This document shows positions 45,725 through 57,180 of a stretch of 64,000 bases of DNA, piece after piece (position 1 is the first letter of the stretch; every line of letters starts with the position of its first letter). Source of the DNA: Xenopus tropicalis (taxonomy: Eukaryota; Chordata; Amphibia; Anura; Pipidae); contig NC_030680.2 in NCBI RefSeq assembly GCF_000004195.4, positions 146,214,545-146,278,544 on the forward strand, in the 5' to 3' direction. The notes beneath the pieces were generated by a model. That model saw only the letters and a list, made by a program, of their open reading frames with translations, made no database searches and had not been told where the DNA came from. Position numbers and translations under genes: made by a program.

Positions 45725-46722
45725 CAGGGCTGCCATCAGAAATCACGGGGCCCCTCACAACCAAATTTTCTGGGCCCCCCTCCTCTCACGCCCTGCCCCT
45801 CAATGCTCCCTCCCATTAGTACAAAGGACACACAGACATTGGTAGCCAGGGCCTCCTAAAACATTGGTAGCCAGGGCCCCCCTAAAACATTGGTAGCCAG
45901 GGCCCCCCAGCATCCTCCAGCTCCCCCCCCCCACAGCATACTCCAGCTCCCCCTCAGAGTCCTTCCCAGCATCCTCCAGCTCCCCCCCACAGCATACTCC
46001 AGCTCCCCCTCAGAGTCCTTCCCAGCATCCTTCAGCTCCCCCCCTCAGCTTCCCCCCACTCCAGCGACTTCCTCCAGTCCCCCAGCCCCCGCGAACTTCC
46101 TCCGGCTCCCCTCAGCTTCCCCCCACCCCAACGTCTTCCTCCAGCTCCCCCCCGCAGCTTCCCCCCACTCCAGTGACTTCCTCCAGTCCCCCACCCCCAG
46201 CGACTTCCTCCAGCTCCCCTCAGCTTCCCCCCACCCCAACGTCTTCCTCCAGCTCCCCCCCGCAGCTTCCCTCCACTCCAGCGACTTCCTCCAGTCCCCC
46301 ACCCCCAGCGACTTCCTCCAGCTCCCCTCAGCTTCCCCCCACCCCAGCGACTTCCTCCAGCCCCCCCCCCCTTCCCAGTGACTTCCTCCGGCTCCCCTCA
46401 GCTTCCCCCCACCCCAGTGACTACCTCTGGCACCCCTACGGCTTCCTCCGGCATCCCCCAGCTCCCCCACCAGTGACTGCCGCCACCTGCTTCCTCTTCA
46501 TATGTGCCGCATCTGCACATTTTATAAGGTTGCGCCCCGTGCTTACGGACGCACAGGGCGCAACCAATCAAATTTCACGCTGGCCACCAATGGCAGGGCT
46601 CGTAGTTCTTTAAAGGGGGCCCGAGCTAAAAAAACCTGTATCATGGCCGGGTCCCCTTTAAAGCGACCATCGTCCAGGCCCGGTACAACTGTCCCCCCTG
46701 TGCCCCCCTGATGGCGGCCCTG
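45725..46722. mobile_element. hAT-type non-autonomous element (998 bp), 8-bp target duplication
   Basis: It starts CAGGGCTGCCATCAGAAATC and ends TGATGGCGGCCCTG. AATGGGGG flanks it at 45717-45724 and 46723-46730. The middle holds a C-rich tandem array and no transposase. Confidence 0.9.
45905..46450. repeat. C-rich tandem array within the hAT element (108-bp higher-order)
   Basis: CAGCTTCCCCCCACCCCA and GACTTCCTCCAGTCCCCCA recur; the segment around 46112 repeats at 46220, 108 bp on. The basic unit is about 30-45 bp. Pro/Ser-rich (plus) and Gly/Trp/Arg-rich (minus) open frames across it are by-products. Confidence 0.88.
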
Positions 46723-46770
46723 AATGGGGGTCATTAACCCCGGCGGCCAAAAAACCCAAACTGATGCTGA

Positions 46771-47750
46771 TGTAGCTATCTCCCAAGTCCTATGCTTCCG
46801 GCATTAGTAAGAAGGTATAAAGATCATTATTTCACATTTATAGACAGCCTGGTGTAAGAACAGAATACAAAATTATTTCCGCCATACAAGTAGGTGGAAC
46901 TTTTTTTTTAAAAAAATTAAATAAATAATGATATTCATGATATTTCCCCTTGGAAAAAATAAATGTATATTCTTGAATAGCTATCAGTTCCCTCTCTCTC
47001 CTTATAAACAAGGGTAAGTAAACCTTCCGACTGTCGAGAGATGGGCCTGACGTGCGGCGGAATGGAGGCCACAAATGGAGGTATCATTAAGCATTGCATC
47101 CTGCTTGTTTTAACTTTAATCAGGAATCTATACATTAATCATACTCCTACGGCAATCTGGGAAGGGACCCAGAGAGAGAAGAGAGACTGATGAATGGCAT
47201 CGAAATTGCTGTATAATCCAGTTGTGTTAGCTTAATATTTCCTCTGATGTGCTGCATAATGCACTTACCCGCGCGGGTTGGTCCCCGTGCAATCACGCCC
47301 GGTGCAAATGCGGCCGCAGCTGGAGTCGATTGCTACGTATTAAAAAAATTCAATTTCTCTTAGTAATGTATTAAAGGGAAAATATGCCTTTTCTCTAATT
47401 AGTTTATCTGCCATTATATCCCTTACGTTGACAGTAAAGTATGATGGACGGGGAATAGAATATATATTACTTTTTAGGAGCTGGGACCCTGGGGCAGAGT
47501 TTCATTTTGTCCTTGGTGACTGCGGATTTATTGACTAGGACCTTCAGTGATAGGGTCATATACCTAAGTGCCCATGGCAGTGCCATAACATTGGTTACAA
47601 GGGGAGATAAGAAGCTAAAGAAGTGGTTTGTAGATTATTTCATATAAAGTTCCCCCCATTCTGGTTCAATATTTGGTAGCCCCCTGTTTCAGTAGACCAG
47701 AAGAAGGCTACAGATACATGAAAATGTTGCTGGTAATGTATCTCGCCCCA
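46771..47750. other. Unique sequence, candidate conserved noncoding block
   Basis: The 46960-47480 part is non-repetitive, with TAATTAGTTTATCTG, a CpG-containing core near 47270-47335 and TGCATAATGCAC. No exon was recognised. Its texture would fit an enhancer, but nothing in the sequence alone proves it. Confidence 0.4.
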
Positions 47751-47940
47751 AATAAATCTAAAACAACTGGACTTGTTCAGTAATCATTGAAGACGTTTCA
47801 CTACTCATCCAAGCAGCTTCTTCAGTTCATACCAGTTCATACCAGTCAGTTGAACTGAAGAAGCTGCTCAGATGAGTAGTGAAACGTCTTCAATGATTAC
47901 TTAACAAGTCCAGTTTCTTTAGATTTATTTATACTAGATA
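47751..47940. repeat. Foldback repeat, arms of about 78 bp
   Basis: AATAAATCTAAAACAACTGG on the left mirrors CAGTTTCTTTAGATTTATTT on the right. The arms include GAAGACGTTTCACTACTCAT. About five mismatches separate the arms, and a spacer of about 30 bp contains ATACCAGTTC twice. The GACGTTTC words are familiar from a dispersed vertebrate repeat whose class I cannot state. Confidence 0.85.
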
Positions 47941-48175
47941 TACCATGATCTGGATGAATGAAAATCTTCATAGTCATCTCGCCCCAAAGTGTCTCGCCGC
48001 AACTTGGCCACTCAAACTGGACTATGTAGGATAGCAAATGAGTATGTAGACCAAATCTCCCACTAGCTACCCTTCATGCAGGGCCTACAGCTTTGGTTCC
48101 ACCTAGGGGGAAGTCCCATACTTTAGGATCCACTGAAATAGGACTCTAGGGTTAGATTGTTTTTGGCACTGATTC
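47941..48175. other. Short flank, no feature
   Basis: No exon, array or transposon end was recognised. Confidence 0.4.
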
Positions 48176-48183
48176 CTCTAGGT

Positions 48184-48368
48184 CAGTGGTTCTCAACCTT
48201 CCTAATGCCGCAACCCTTTAATGCAGTTTCTCATGTTGTGGTGACCCCAAACCATAAAATTATTCCTAAGACCATCGGATATATGTGTTTTCCGATGGTC
48301 TTAGGCCACCCCTGTGAATGGATCGTTCGACCCCAAAGGAGTTGAGACCATCAAGTTGAGAATCGCTG
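48184..48368. mobile_element. SPIN-type non-autonomous hAT element
   Basis: The left end is CAGTGGTTCTCAACCTTCCT and the right end GTTGAGAATCGCTG. Inside, AAGACCATCGGA, GTGTTTTCCGATGGTC and GATCGTTCGACCCCAAAGG match the SPIN_NA family described by Pace, Gilbert and Feschotte as horizontally transferred among tetrapods, including Xenopus. CTCTAGGT flanks it at 48176-48183 and 48369-48376, an exact 8-bp duplication. At 185 bp it is internally shortened. Confidence 0.9.
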
Positions 48369-48376
48369 CTCTAGGT

Positions 48377-49510
48377 TAAATATTCTTAGGCTTATTGCAC
48401 TTGTGTGATGTCCCTGTTCTCAATCTACTAGGGCAGGATGTCTAATTTTAGACCTAGAGGCCCTCTACAAGATATGTATGGGCCCCAGATATGTCCAAGA
48501 TCAGCAATTACACTAAATCTCCAAAATGTTAGGTTCTACTTAGCTTTGGGAGACTAAGCAAGTGACTAATTTGTCTGCTCCCACCAACAAGTATTGAGTG
48601 GACTTTGTAGGTAGGACATATGGAGTCTGTGGCTTCTGTTTTAACCTCAAGTCTTCCTGAAATTGCACAAGGTTCCCGTAGACTTTAGCGCCGAAGCATC
48701 TTGAGAATTCCTGACAAAGTAGAGCGATAGATTTCCATTTAGCAGTGATGTACCCATATCGTTAGTTGGCCATCATCTGAATAATGGAATGAGCAAGAGA
48801 TGGAGATAAATACAGTGCGCGGAGCTCGGGGATATCATTACGACATTAATATTGCATGGTCTGCATTTCAACATGTCAGGTTCATGGGTCTCCCAGGAAT
48901 GAGCTGGTCTAGTCTTGCTCTATGCGAGATTATGTGCAATAGTAAGAGATCTATTGATCTACGCCATTGTCTCACACACAATCCATCAGCCATGTTTACT
49001 CAAGGCAAGTCATCCCGTGCATTTACAGGCCCTTTGCCGCTCAAGGCCCACGGACTGTACGATAGATGTGAGCTTCTTGTTGGAAAAGTCAAGAACGCCT
49101 CCCACTCTGAGAGCCATCATCGCTGTATGTTATCAAGCCCTGGTCATCTCCCCTTGTTCCGCCACAGAGCTGGGAAAAGTCTTATCTAGCTGTAGGCAAT
49201 AAATCAAAGAGCATAGAAATCGGCATGGATGGAACTGAAAATCATCCGCGGCCCTTTAACACCTTCTTTTCTAGGAGGGTTCATGTTGGCAAATATATAT
49301 GTAAGGTGGAAAGTGATCCTTATCAGCCTAATACATAGTGATTGTCTTGAAAACTGGCTTGGCCTATTGTTCTAATTAGAGGAAATGTATAGAATAGTAA
49401 AAGTCATTGAGAGCCAAGGCTACCTTTGGTATTAATGATGAATTATCCCCATTAGGGTTGGACTGGGATACCTTGGGCCCACTGGAGAACCTGACCTCAA
49501 GGACACCCAC
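48377..49510. other. Mostly unique flank; hAT remnant at the end
   Basis: Around 48780-49250 overlapping open frames of about 95-129 codons occur without recognisable domains or splice evidence. At 49456-49486 GGGTTGGACTGGGATACC is the left end of a hAT family seen at 62540, cut off by the MITE at 49511. Confidence 0.45.
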
Positions 49511-50595
49511 TACAGGTATGGGACCCATTATCCAGAATGCTCGGGACCTGGGGTTTTCCGGATAAGGGGTCTTTCCGTAATTCGGATCTCCTACCTTAAG
49601 TCTGCTAATAAAATTATTTTAACAGTAATTAAACCCAATAAGATTGGCTCCAATAAGGGGTAATTATATCTTAGTTGGGATCAAGTACAGGTACTGTTTT
49701 ATTATTACAGAGAAAAGGGAATCATTTAACCATTAAATAAACCCAATAGGGCTGTTCTGCCCCCAATAAGGGGTAATTATATCTTAGTTGGGATCAAGTA
49801 CAGGTACTGTTTTATTATTACAGAGAAAAGGGAATCATTTAACCATTAAATTAACCCAATAGGGCTGTTCTGCCCCAATAAGGGGTAATTATATCTTAGT
49901 TGGGATCAAGTACAGGTACTGTTTTATTGTTACAGAGAAAAGGGAATCATTTAACCATTAAATTAACCCAATAGGGCTGTTCTGCCCCAATAAGGGGTAA
50001 TTATATCTTAGTTGGGATCAAGTACAGGTACTGTTTTATTGTTACAGAGAAAAGGGAATCATTTAACCATGAAATAAACCCAATAGGGCTGTTCTGCCCC
50101 CAATAAGGGGTAATTATATCTTAGTTGGGATCAAGTACAGGTACTGTTTTATTATTACAGAGATAAGGGAATCATTTAACCATGAAATCAACCCAATAGG
50201 ACTGTTCTGCCCCAATAAGGGGTAATTATATCTTAGTTGGGATCAAGTACAGGTACTGTTTTATTATTACAGAGAAAAGGGAATCATTTAACCATTAAAT
50301 AAACCCAATAGGGCTGTTCTGCCCCAATAAGGGGTAATTATATCTTAGTTGGGATCAAGTACAGGTACTGTTTTATTATTACAGAGAAAAGGGAATCATT
50401 TAACCATTAAATAAACCCAATAGGGCTGTTCTGCCCCAATAAGGGGTAATTATATCTTAGTTGGGATCAAGTACAGGTACAGTTTTATTATTACAGAGAC
50501 AAAGGAAATAATTTTTAAAAATGTTAATTATTTGATTAAAATTTCTGGAAAATTTCTGGATAATGGGTTTCCGGATAAGGGATCCCATACCTGTA
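49511..50595. mobile_element. Complete CAGGTATGGG-type MITE carrying a 112-bp array
   Basis: The left arm reads TACAGGTATGGGACCCATTA, GGGACCTGGGGTTTTCCGGA and CCTTAAGTCTGCTAATAAAA. The right arm reads ATGGGTTTCCGGATAAGGGA and CCCATACCTGTA. TA lies at both borders. Between them are about 7.5 array copies. It is the best full-length reference for the family in this window. Confidence 0.9.
49640..50500 (-). repeat. 112-bp tandem array, locus 5 (about 7.5 copies)
   Basis: AAGTACAGGTACTGTTTTAT recurs at 112-113 bp. Local variants (TTATTGTTACAG, AAATTAACCC) are shared by neighbouring copies, showing duplication of adjacent units. Confidence 0.97.
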
Positions 50596-50599
50596 CCAC

Positions 50600-51075
50600 C
50601 AATCCCCTGCCTACATAATTTCAATTTCAACTTTGCAATATACATCAATGATAAAATATGCAGCCTTTTCATGATTTTGAATGCAATAATATGGTTTGGA
50701 TCAGTTCCCTAAGCCCCAACCCCTGTTCCCCTGCTTATCCGGCTGACTACTTTGAGACTCAAATAAAATGTATATAAGGAAAGGAACATCCCAGTGCAAT
50801 GCATTGTGGGTTATGTAGTTCCTGCATGCTGTCTGTAAGCTGTGGGGAAGTTGTTACAATCTGTAACATCAGTGTTTTAGTCCCTCCTCCCCTGCCAGGA
50901 TTTCAAATGAGGCAGAAAGAGTAGAACAGTTTTGCAGCTGGATATCATCCTATAAAAATGGGATATATTTCTACTTTTTGAAGGAACAGATTACAGGGAT
51001 AGGGATATTAGGGGTTTCTGTGTTGTGTGGGGCTCTTGAACAAATTTCGGTTTGGAAGCCGTAGCTCCCCTTTAA
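50600..51075. mobile_element. T2-like MITE 3' segment
   Basis: ACTTTGCAATATACATCAAT, GTGCAATGCATTGTGGGTTA and the terminal CTCCCCTTTAA match 7255-7746 and 63332-63765. The left end is missing, with MITE 49511-50595 adjoining. Confidence 0.7.
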
Positions 51076-51419
51076 GCCCCTTTCTCTTTGTTTCCATCAT
51101 ACTAAGCTCACTAAGGAATATTACGCTGTCATTAAAGATCAGTAGGGAGGATGCGGTGCCATTTAGGTGCTCAGAGCTAGAGGAAAACTCCAGCGCCTCC
51201 AGCAATTCTCTATGAAACCAGTGTAAATAGAGCAAGCAGGAATTGAATGGAAGAATACCTCTGCAGTAACTGGGCAACTGTCCCTGGGGAACAAGGGTAA
51301 TGTTTTATTGTGAAGCGTTGCTTTAAGAGTCAAGAGGGCCCATTGACTTACACAAGTGCAGTAAGCAAACCGCAATTTCCAGCACAATCACGTTTTTTTA
51401 ATTCCCACACACAGATGTG
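51076..51419. other. Short flank, no feature
   Basis: No exon or repeat was recognised. Confidence 0.4.
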
Positions 51420-51697
51420 TCACACACAGATGTGACTCAAAAATGTTGGGGAGCAGCAGAAGCATGAAAAAAATATCTTTGGGGGATGCCAAATATGAAC
51501 TGTGATTGGCTATTTGGTAGCCCCATACACCATGCCCTGACAGCCTGCAGGAGGTTCTGCTTGGAGTAAAACCTTCCAAAATTTGCCACCAAGCCAAAAA
51601 ATGTAAAAATAGCACCTACTTTGAGGCCACTCGGAGCAAAATCAAAGGAGTTGTTGAGCAACATGTTACCCCTGAGCCTCTAGTTTGGTATCACTGC
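51420..51697. mobile_element. Partial hAT MITE (CAGGGGTCCCCAACC family)
   Basis: GTTGGGGAGCAGCAGAAGCA, CTGTGATTGGCTATTTGGTA and TAGTTTGGTATCACTG match the family. The left end is degraded. Its internal part is the likely source of the hAT fragment in the adjoining 484-bp array. Confidence 0.75.
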
Positions 51698-54545
51698 CTG
51701 GGGTGATGGCCATTTTTAGGTATGGAAGTTATAGAAGATGTCAACAACAGAGCAAGATGGCAATAGTATCTCATAATATCCATGTTGTGCCCTCAATTGT
51801 AAAAGTACCCAACAAACGTGAGGTGTAATGGGCTATAGGTCAGATAGTCCTCCTAATAAACCCTAATGTTCTGTCCATCCCATACCCCAGCCCTGGTAAA
51901 GACAGACCCTCATCCACTATAGGACATCCTTTATGGAGGTTCTATGGAGAAGCAGCGGCTCGAGAAGATGGCTATGGACAAACTCTTCCTATAGAAGCAA
52001 ATAAACCCTCTTACATAGAGTTCTACGGATCAGAGCCGCAGACTGAAAGTCTCGGATTGAGCATAGTTTGAAGCTATCCAAGAGACTCCCCAAGGCTGCC
52101 TGGTAGCCCCATGCCCTAATAGCCCGCAGGAGGTTCCGCTTGGAGTAAAGCCGTGTCTCTGAGCTTGCAAAATTTGCCTCCAAGTCAGTAGTTGGGGATC
52201 ACTGCTTGGGGTGATGACCATTTTTAGGTATGGAAGTTATGGAAGATGTCAACAACAGAGCAAGATGGCAATAGTAACTCATAATATCAATGTTGTGCCC
52301 TCAATTGTGAAGTGTGAAGGGCTATAGGTCAGATAGTCCTCCTAATAAACCCCTAATGTTCTGTCCATCCCTTACCCCAGCCCTGGTAAAGACAGACCCT
52401 CATCCATTTGATATAGGACATCCTTTATGGAAGTTCTATGGAGAAGCAGCAGCTTGTGAAGACGACTATGGACAAACTCTTCCTATAGAAGCAAATAAAC
52501 CCTCTTACATAGAGTTCTACAGATCAGAGCCGTAGACTGAAAGTCTCGGATTGAGCACAGTTTGAGGCTATCCAAGAGACTCCCCAAGGCTGCCTTAGGG
52601 TGCTTGGTAGCCCCAAGCCCTAATAGCCCGCAGGAGGCTCTGCTTGGAGTAAAACCGTGTGTCTGAGCTTCCAAAATTTGCCTCCAAGCCAGAAGTTGGG
52701 GATCACTGCTTGGGGTGATGACCATTTTTAGGTATGGAAGTTATAGAAGATGTCAACAACAGAGCAAGATGGCAAAAGTAACTCATAATATCCATGTTGT
52801 GCCATCAATTGTGAAGTGTGAAGGGCTATAGGTCAGATAGCCCTGCTAATAAACCCCTAATGTTCTGTCTGTCCCTTACCCCAGCCCTGGTAAAGACAGA
52901 CCCTCATCCATTTGATATAGGACATCCTTTAATGAGCTTCTATGGATAAGCAGCGACTTGTGAAGACAAACTCTTCCTATAGAAGCAAATAAACCCTCTT
53001 ACATAGAGTTCTACGGATCAGAGCCATAGACTGAAAGTCTCGGATTGAGCACAGTTTGAGGCTATCCAAGAGACTCCCCAAGGCTGCCTGGTAGCCCCAT
53101 GCCCTAATAGCCCACAGGAGATTCTGCTTGGAGTAAAGCCGTGTCTCTGAGCTTGCAAAATTTGCCTCCAAGTCAGTAGTTGGGGATCACTGTCTAGGGT
53201 GATGACCATTTTTAGGTATGGAAGTTATAGAAGATGTCAACAACAGAGCAAGATGGCAATAGTAACTCATAATATCAATGTTGTGCCCTCAATTGTGAAG
53301 TGTGAAGGGCTATAGGTCAGATAGTCCTCCTAATAAACCCCTAATGTTCTGTCTGTCCCTTACCCCAGCCCTGGTAAAGACAGACCCTCTTCCATTTGAT
53401 ATAGGACATCCTTTATGGAGCTTCTATGGAGAAGCAGCGACTCGTGAAGACAAACTCTTCCTATAGAAGCAAATAAACCCTCTTACATAGAGTTCTACGG
53501 ATCAGAGCCGCAGACTGAAAGTCTCGGATTGAGCACAGTTTGAGGCTATCCAAGAGACTCCCCAAGGCTGCCAGGTAGCCCCATGCCCTAATAGCCCGCA
53601 GGAGGTTCTGCTTGGAGTAAAACCGTGTCTCTGAGCTTCCAAAATTTGCCTCCAAGCCAGTAGTTGGGGATCACTGCTTGGGGTGATGACCATTTTTAGA
53701 TATGGAAGTTATAGAAGATGTCAACAACAGAGCAAGATGGCAATAGTATCTCATAATATCCATGTTGTGCCCTCAATTGTGAAGTTTGAAGGGTTATAGG
53801 TCAGATAGTCCTCCTAATAAACCCCTAATGTTCTGTCTGTCCCTTACCCCAGCCCTGGTAAAGACAGACCCTCATCCATTTGATATAGGACATCCTTTAT
53901 GGAGCTTCTATGGAGAAGCAGTGACTCGTGAAGACAAACTCTTCCTATAGAAGCAAATAAACCCTCTTACATAGAGTTCTACAGATCAGAGCCGCAGACT
54001 GAAAGTCTCGGATTGAGCACAGTTTGAGGCTATCCAAGAGACTCCCCAAGGCTGCCAGGTAGCCCCATGCCCTAATAGCCCGCAGGAGGTTCTGCTTGGA
54101 GTAAAACCGTGTCTCTGAGCTTCCAAAATTTGCCTCCAAGCCAGTAGTTGGGGATCACTGCTTGGGGTGATGACCATTTTTAGATATGGAAGTTATAGAA
54201 GATGTCAACAACAGAGCAAGATGGCAATAGTATCTCATAATATCCATGTTGTGCCCTCAATTGTGAAGTTTGAAGGGCTATAGGTCAGATAGTCCTCCTA
54301 ATAAACCCCTAATGTTCTGTCTGTCCCTTACCCCAGCCCTGGTAAAGACAGACCCTCATCCATTTGATATAGGACATCCTTTATGGAGCTTCTATGGAGA
54401 AGCAGCGACTCGTGAAGACAAACTCTTCCTATAGAAGCAAATAAACCCTCTTACATAGAGTTCTACAGATCAGAGCCGCAGACTGAAAGTCTCGGATTGA
54501 GCACAGTTTGAGGCATTCCAAGAGACTCCCCAAGGCTGCCTTAGG
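51698..54545. repeat. 484-494-bp tandem array, about 6 copies, each with a hAT fragment
   Basis: GGTGATGACCATTTTTAGGT, AAGATGTCAACAACAGAGCA and CCTCTTACATAGAGTTCTAC recur. CTATAGAAGCAAATAAACCC appears at about 484-494-bp spacing through 54.4 kb. Each unit includes CCCGCAGGAGGTTCTGCTTG and AGTTGGGGATCACTGC, which are hAT-derived. Copies from 53.4 to 54.4 kb are almost identical. The final copy loses the hAT portion at 54540. Confidence 0.93.
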
Positions 54546-55559
54546 GTGCCTGGGATTAATTGCAAGGTCTTCCTTCACAAGCTCGCTGTGATTTCCTTCC
54601 AGAAGCCTTGGGGACTCTCTATCCCCTTTAACCATAACTCTTCTTCACAAGTACCATACAGTAAAAAAAGCTCATTTTTTTTATATCTATAAACGCATTA
54701 ACCAATCTCTGTTTTTTATGGTTCATCGTATCGCGGTTCTTCCTTCTGGGTCCGTGCGTATTAATAATTCAATTAGTGTTATTGCACTCGTATAATATCC
54801 CAAAGAATGCTTTATTATCAGACTGATTGCGAAAGGGGGGGGCCATTAATCTTGTCTCTCGCCGCGCCCCACCTTACCTCTCATAGACACAACTGAACAG
54901 CCTGCTGTGTACAATTGTTGCAAACTTAATTAAATAGTAATTTGTGTGTATACGGGTAGCGGCCGCGCAGATAAACGCAGGGAGGCAAAATAAATACGTC
55001 TGGAAAATTGAATTACTTAAGCCGTCGTTTGCTAATTAGGAAAGACAAAGAGAGCAATCAAACGGGCAAACTGATCGGGAAGAATGGGGTTTAGGCGGAA
55101 AGAAGTTATTTCCATCATTTGGGCTTTTAATGGTTCCCGTGTCCTCGTTTCTCGTGTTTGTGGAACGTGTGTCGGAGGAGGAACGCGCTGGGGGGCCTCG
55201 GGGTTAAGAAAGGAAAACAAGAGAGGGATTGGTTGCTATGGGTAACTGCCCCCCGTGTTACCGAGGTTTGTGAATCATATGAAAGAGATGTAGGATGCGG
55301 AGACTTATTTATGAATTGTCAAGACAGGAGTTTTGCACTTTGAACCCTGTGTGATCATTAGGGAGGGACTAGGGGTTGTACCCTTGGACACCCCCAAACG
55401 TGTTTGAAATGTTTCCTATGGCAAGCGTTTAATAGCCACCAACATTCCTGCGCTCTGTACCTTCCCCCCATGGATAAAGGGGCAAAATGCAGCTATGCCC
55501 CAGATGGAATTACTCTGTAATTAAGCCCTAAAGGAATGGATTTGAAGGGGAAATCTGCC
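54546..55559. other. Unique sequence, candidate conserved noncoding block
   Basis: 54690-55220 is non-repetitive, with clustered homeodomain-like cores (AACTTAATTAAATAG, GCTAATTAGG) and CpGs. The open frames are short and unlike known proteins. Confidence 0.4.
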
Positions 55560-55752
55560 CATAGCCTGTACAGAGAGATACCATAAAACTGTGGCACATA
55601 GGGATTCCCCTGTACTAAGCACAATTCAGCAGGAACAGCCCCCTAAGTTTGCTCATAGCCTGTACAGAGAGATACCATAAAACTGTGGCACATAGGGATT
55701 CCCCTGTACTAAGCACAATTCAGCAGGAACAGCCCCCTAAGTTTGCTCATAG
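55560..55752 (-). repeat. Two inverted copies of the 94-bp unit
   Basis: CATAGCCTGTACAGAGAGAT and CAGCAGGAACAGCCCCCTAA occur twice. They are the reverse complement of the unit at 36526-37366 and differ from it mainly at ACTGTGGCAC. Confidence 0.93.
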
Positions 55753-55774
55753 CTGTCTAACTAGGTTTATAATA

Positions 55775-57180
55775 CTTTATTATTCTTATGGTCACAGAAC
55801 CCCTCAGTGACTTCTAATATCCTTATCATTTACAGTAGGGGGTACATTATCCCTTATAATACATGAGTGATACTCAGAGTTCCCTGTATAACTCAGCCTG
55901 CAGCCTTGTGCCTTTATATGGGCACAGAACCCCTCAGTGACTGCTAATATCCTTATCATTTACAGTAGGGGGTACATTATCCCTTATAATACATGAGTGA
56001 TACTCAGAGTTCCCTGTATAACTCAGCCTGCAGCCTTGTGCCTTTATATGGGGGGCACAGAGCCCCTCAGTGACTGCTAATATCCTTATCATTTACAGTA
56101 GGGGGTACATTATCCCTTATAATACATGAGTGATACTCAGAGTTCCCTGTATAACTCAGCCGGCAGCCTTGTGCCTTTATATGGGCACAGAACCCCTCAG
56201 TGACTGCTAATATCCTTATCATTTACAGTAGGGGGTACATTATCCCTTATAATACATGAGTGATACTCAGAGTTCCCTGTATAACTCAGCCTGCAGCCTT
56301 GTGCCTTTATATGGGCACAGAGCCCCTCAGTGACTGCTAATATCCTTATCATTTACAGTAGGGGGTACATTATCCCTTATAATACATGAGTGATACTCAG
56401 AGTTCCCTGTATAACTCAGCCTGCAGCCTTGTGCCTTTATATGGGCACAGAACCCCTCAGTGACTGCTAATATCCTTATCATTTACAGTAGGGGGTACAT
56501 TATCCCTTATAATACATGAGTGATACTCAGAGTTCCCTGTATAACTCAGCCTGCAGCCTTGTGCCTTTATATGGGCACAGAACCCCTCAGTGACTGCTAA
56601 TATCCTTATCATTTACAGTAGGGGGTACATTATCCCTTATAATACATGAGTGATACTCAGAGTTCCCTGTATAACTCAGCCTGCAGCCTTGTGCCTTTAT
56701 ATGGGCACAGAACCCCTCAGTGACTGCTAATATCCTTATCATTTACAGTAGGGGGTACATTATCCCTTATAATACATGAGTGATACTCAGAGTTCCCTGT
56801 ATAACTCAGCCTGCAGCCTTGTGCCTTTATATGGGGGGCACAGAACCCCTCAGTGACTGCTAATATCCTTATCATTTACAGTAGGGGGTACATTATCCCT
56901 TATAATACATGAGTGATACTCAGAGTTCCCTGTATAACTCAGCCTGCAGCCTTGTGCCTTTATATGGGCACAGAACCCCTCAGTGACTGCTAATATCCTT
57001 ATCATTTACAGTAGGGGGTACATTATCCCTTATAATACATGAGTGATACTCAGAGTTCCCTGTATAACTCAGCCTGCAGCCTTGTGCCTTTATATGGGCA
57101 CAGAACCCCTCAGTGACTGCTAATATCCTTATCATTTACAGTAGGGGGTACATTATCCCTTATAATGCATGAGTGATACC
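55775..57180. repeat. 130-bp tandem array (about 10.8 copies)
   Basis: CCTTTATATGGGCACAGAAC, TTACAGTAGGGGGTACATTA and GATACTCAGAGTTCCCTGTA recur at 130 bp (133 where GGGGGGC occurs). Differences between copies are few (AACCCC/AGCCCC, CCTGCAG/CCGGCAG). Confidence 0.97.

Larger units (their letters stand above)
45596..46770. mobile_element. T2-like MITE fragment split by a hAT element
   Basis: The left part (to 45724) has TTAGCAACTTTTCAATTGGT and CCAGCTTTCAAATGGGG. The right part (from 46723) resumes with AATGGGGGTCATTAACCCCG and GGCCAAAAAACC, as in 6950-6980. The intervening 998 bp is a separate element. Confidence 0.75.

Noticed and set aside
45890..46613. Pro/Ser-rich and Trp/Gly-rich open frames
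   Set aside because: Overlapping frames on both strands of a C-rich array inside a hAT element.
48800..49202. Two overlapping open frames of 95-129 codons
   Set aside because: No recognisable domain, no signal for splicing, and both frames are open over the same bases. Left as unannotated unique sequence.
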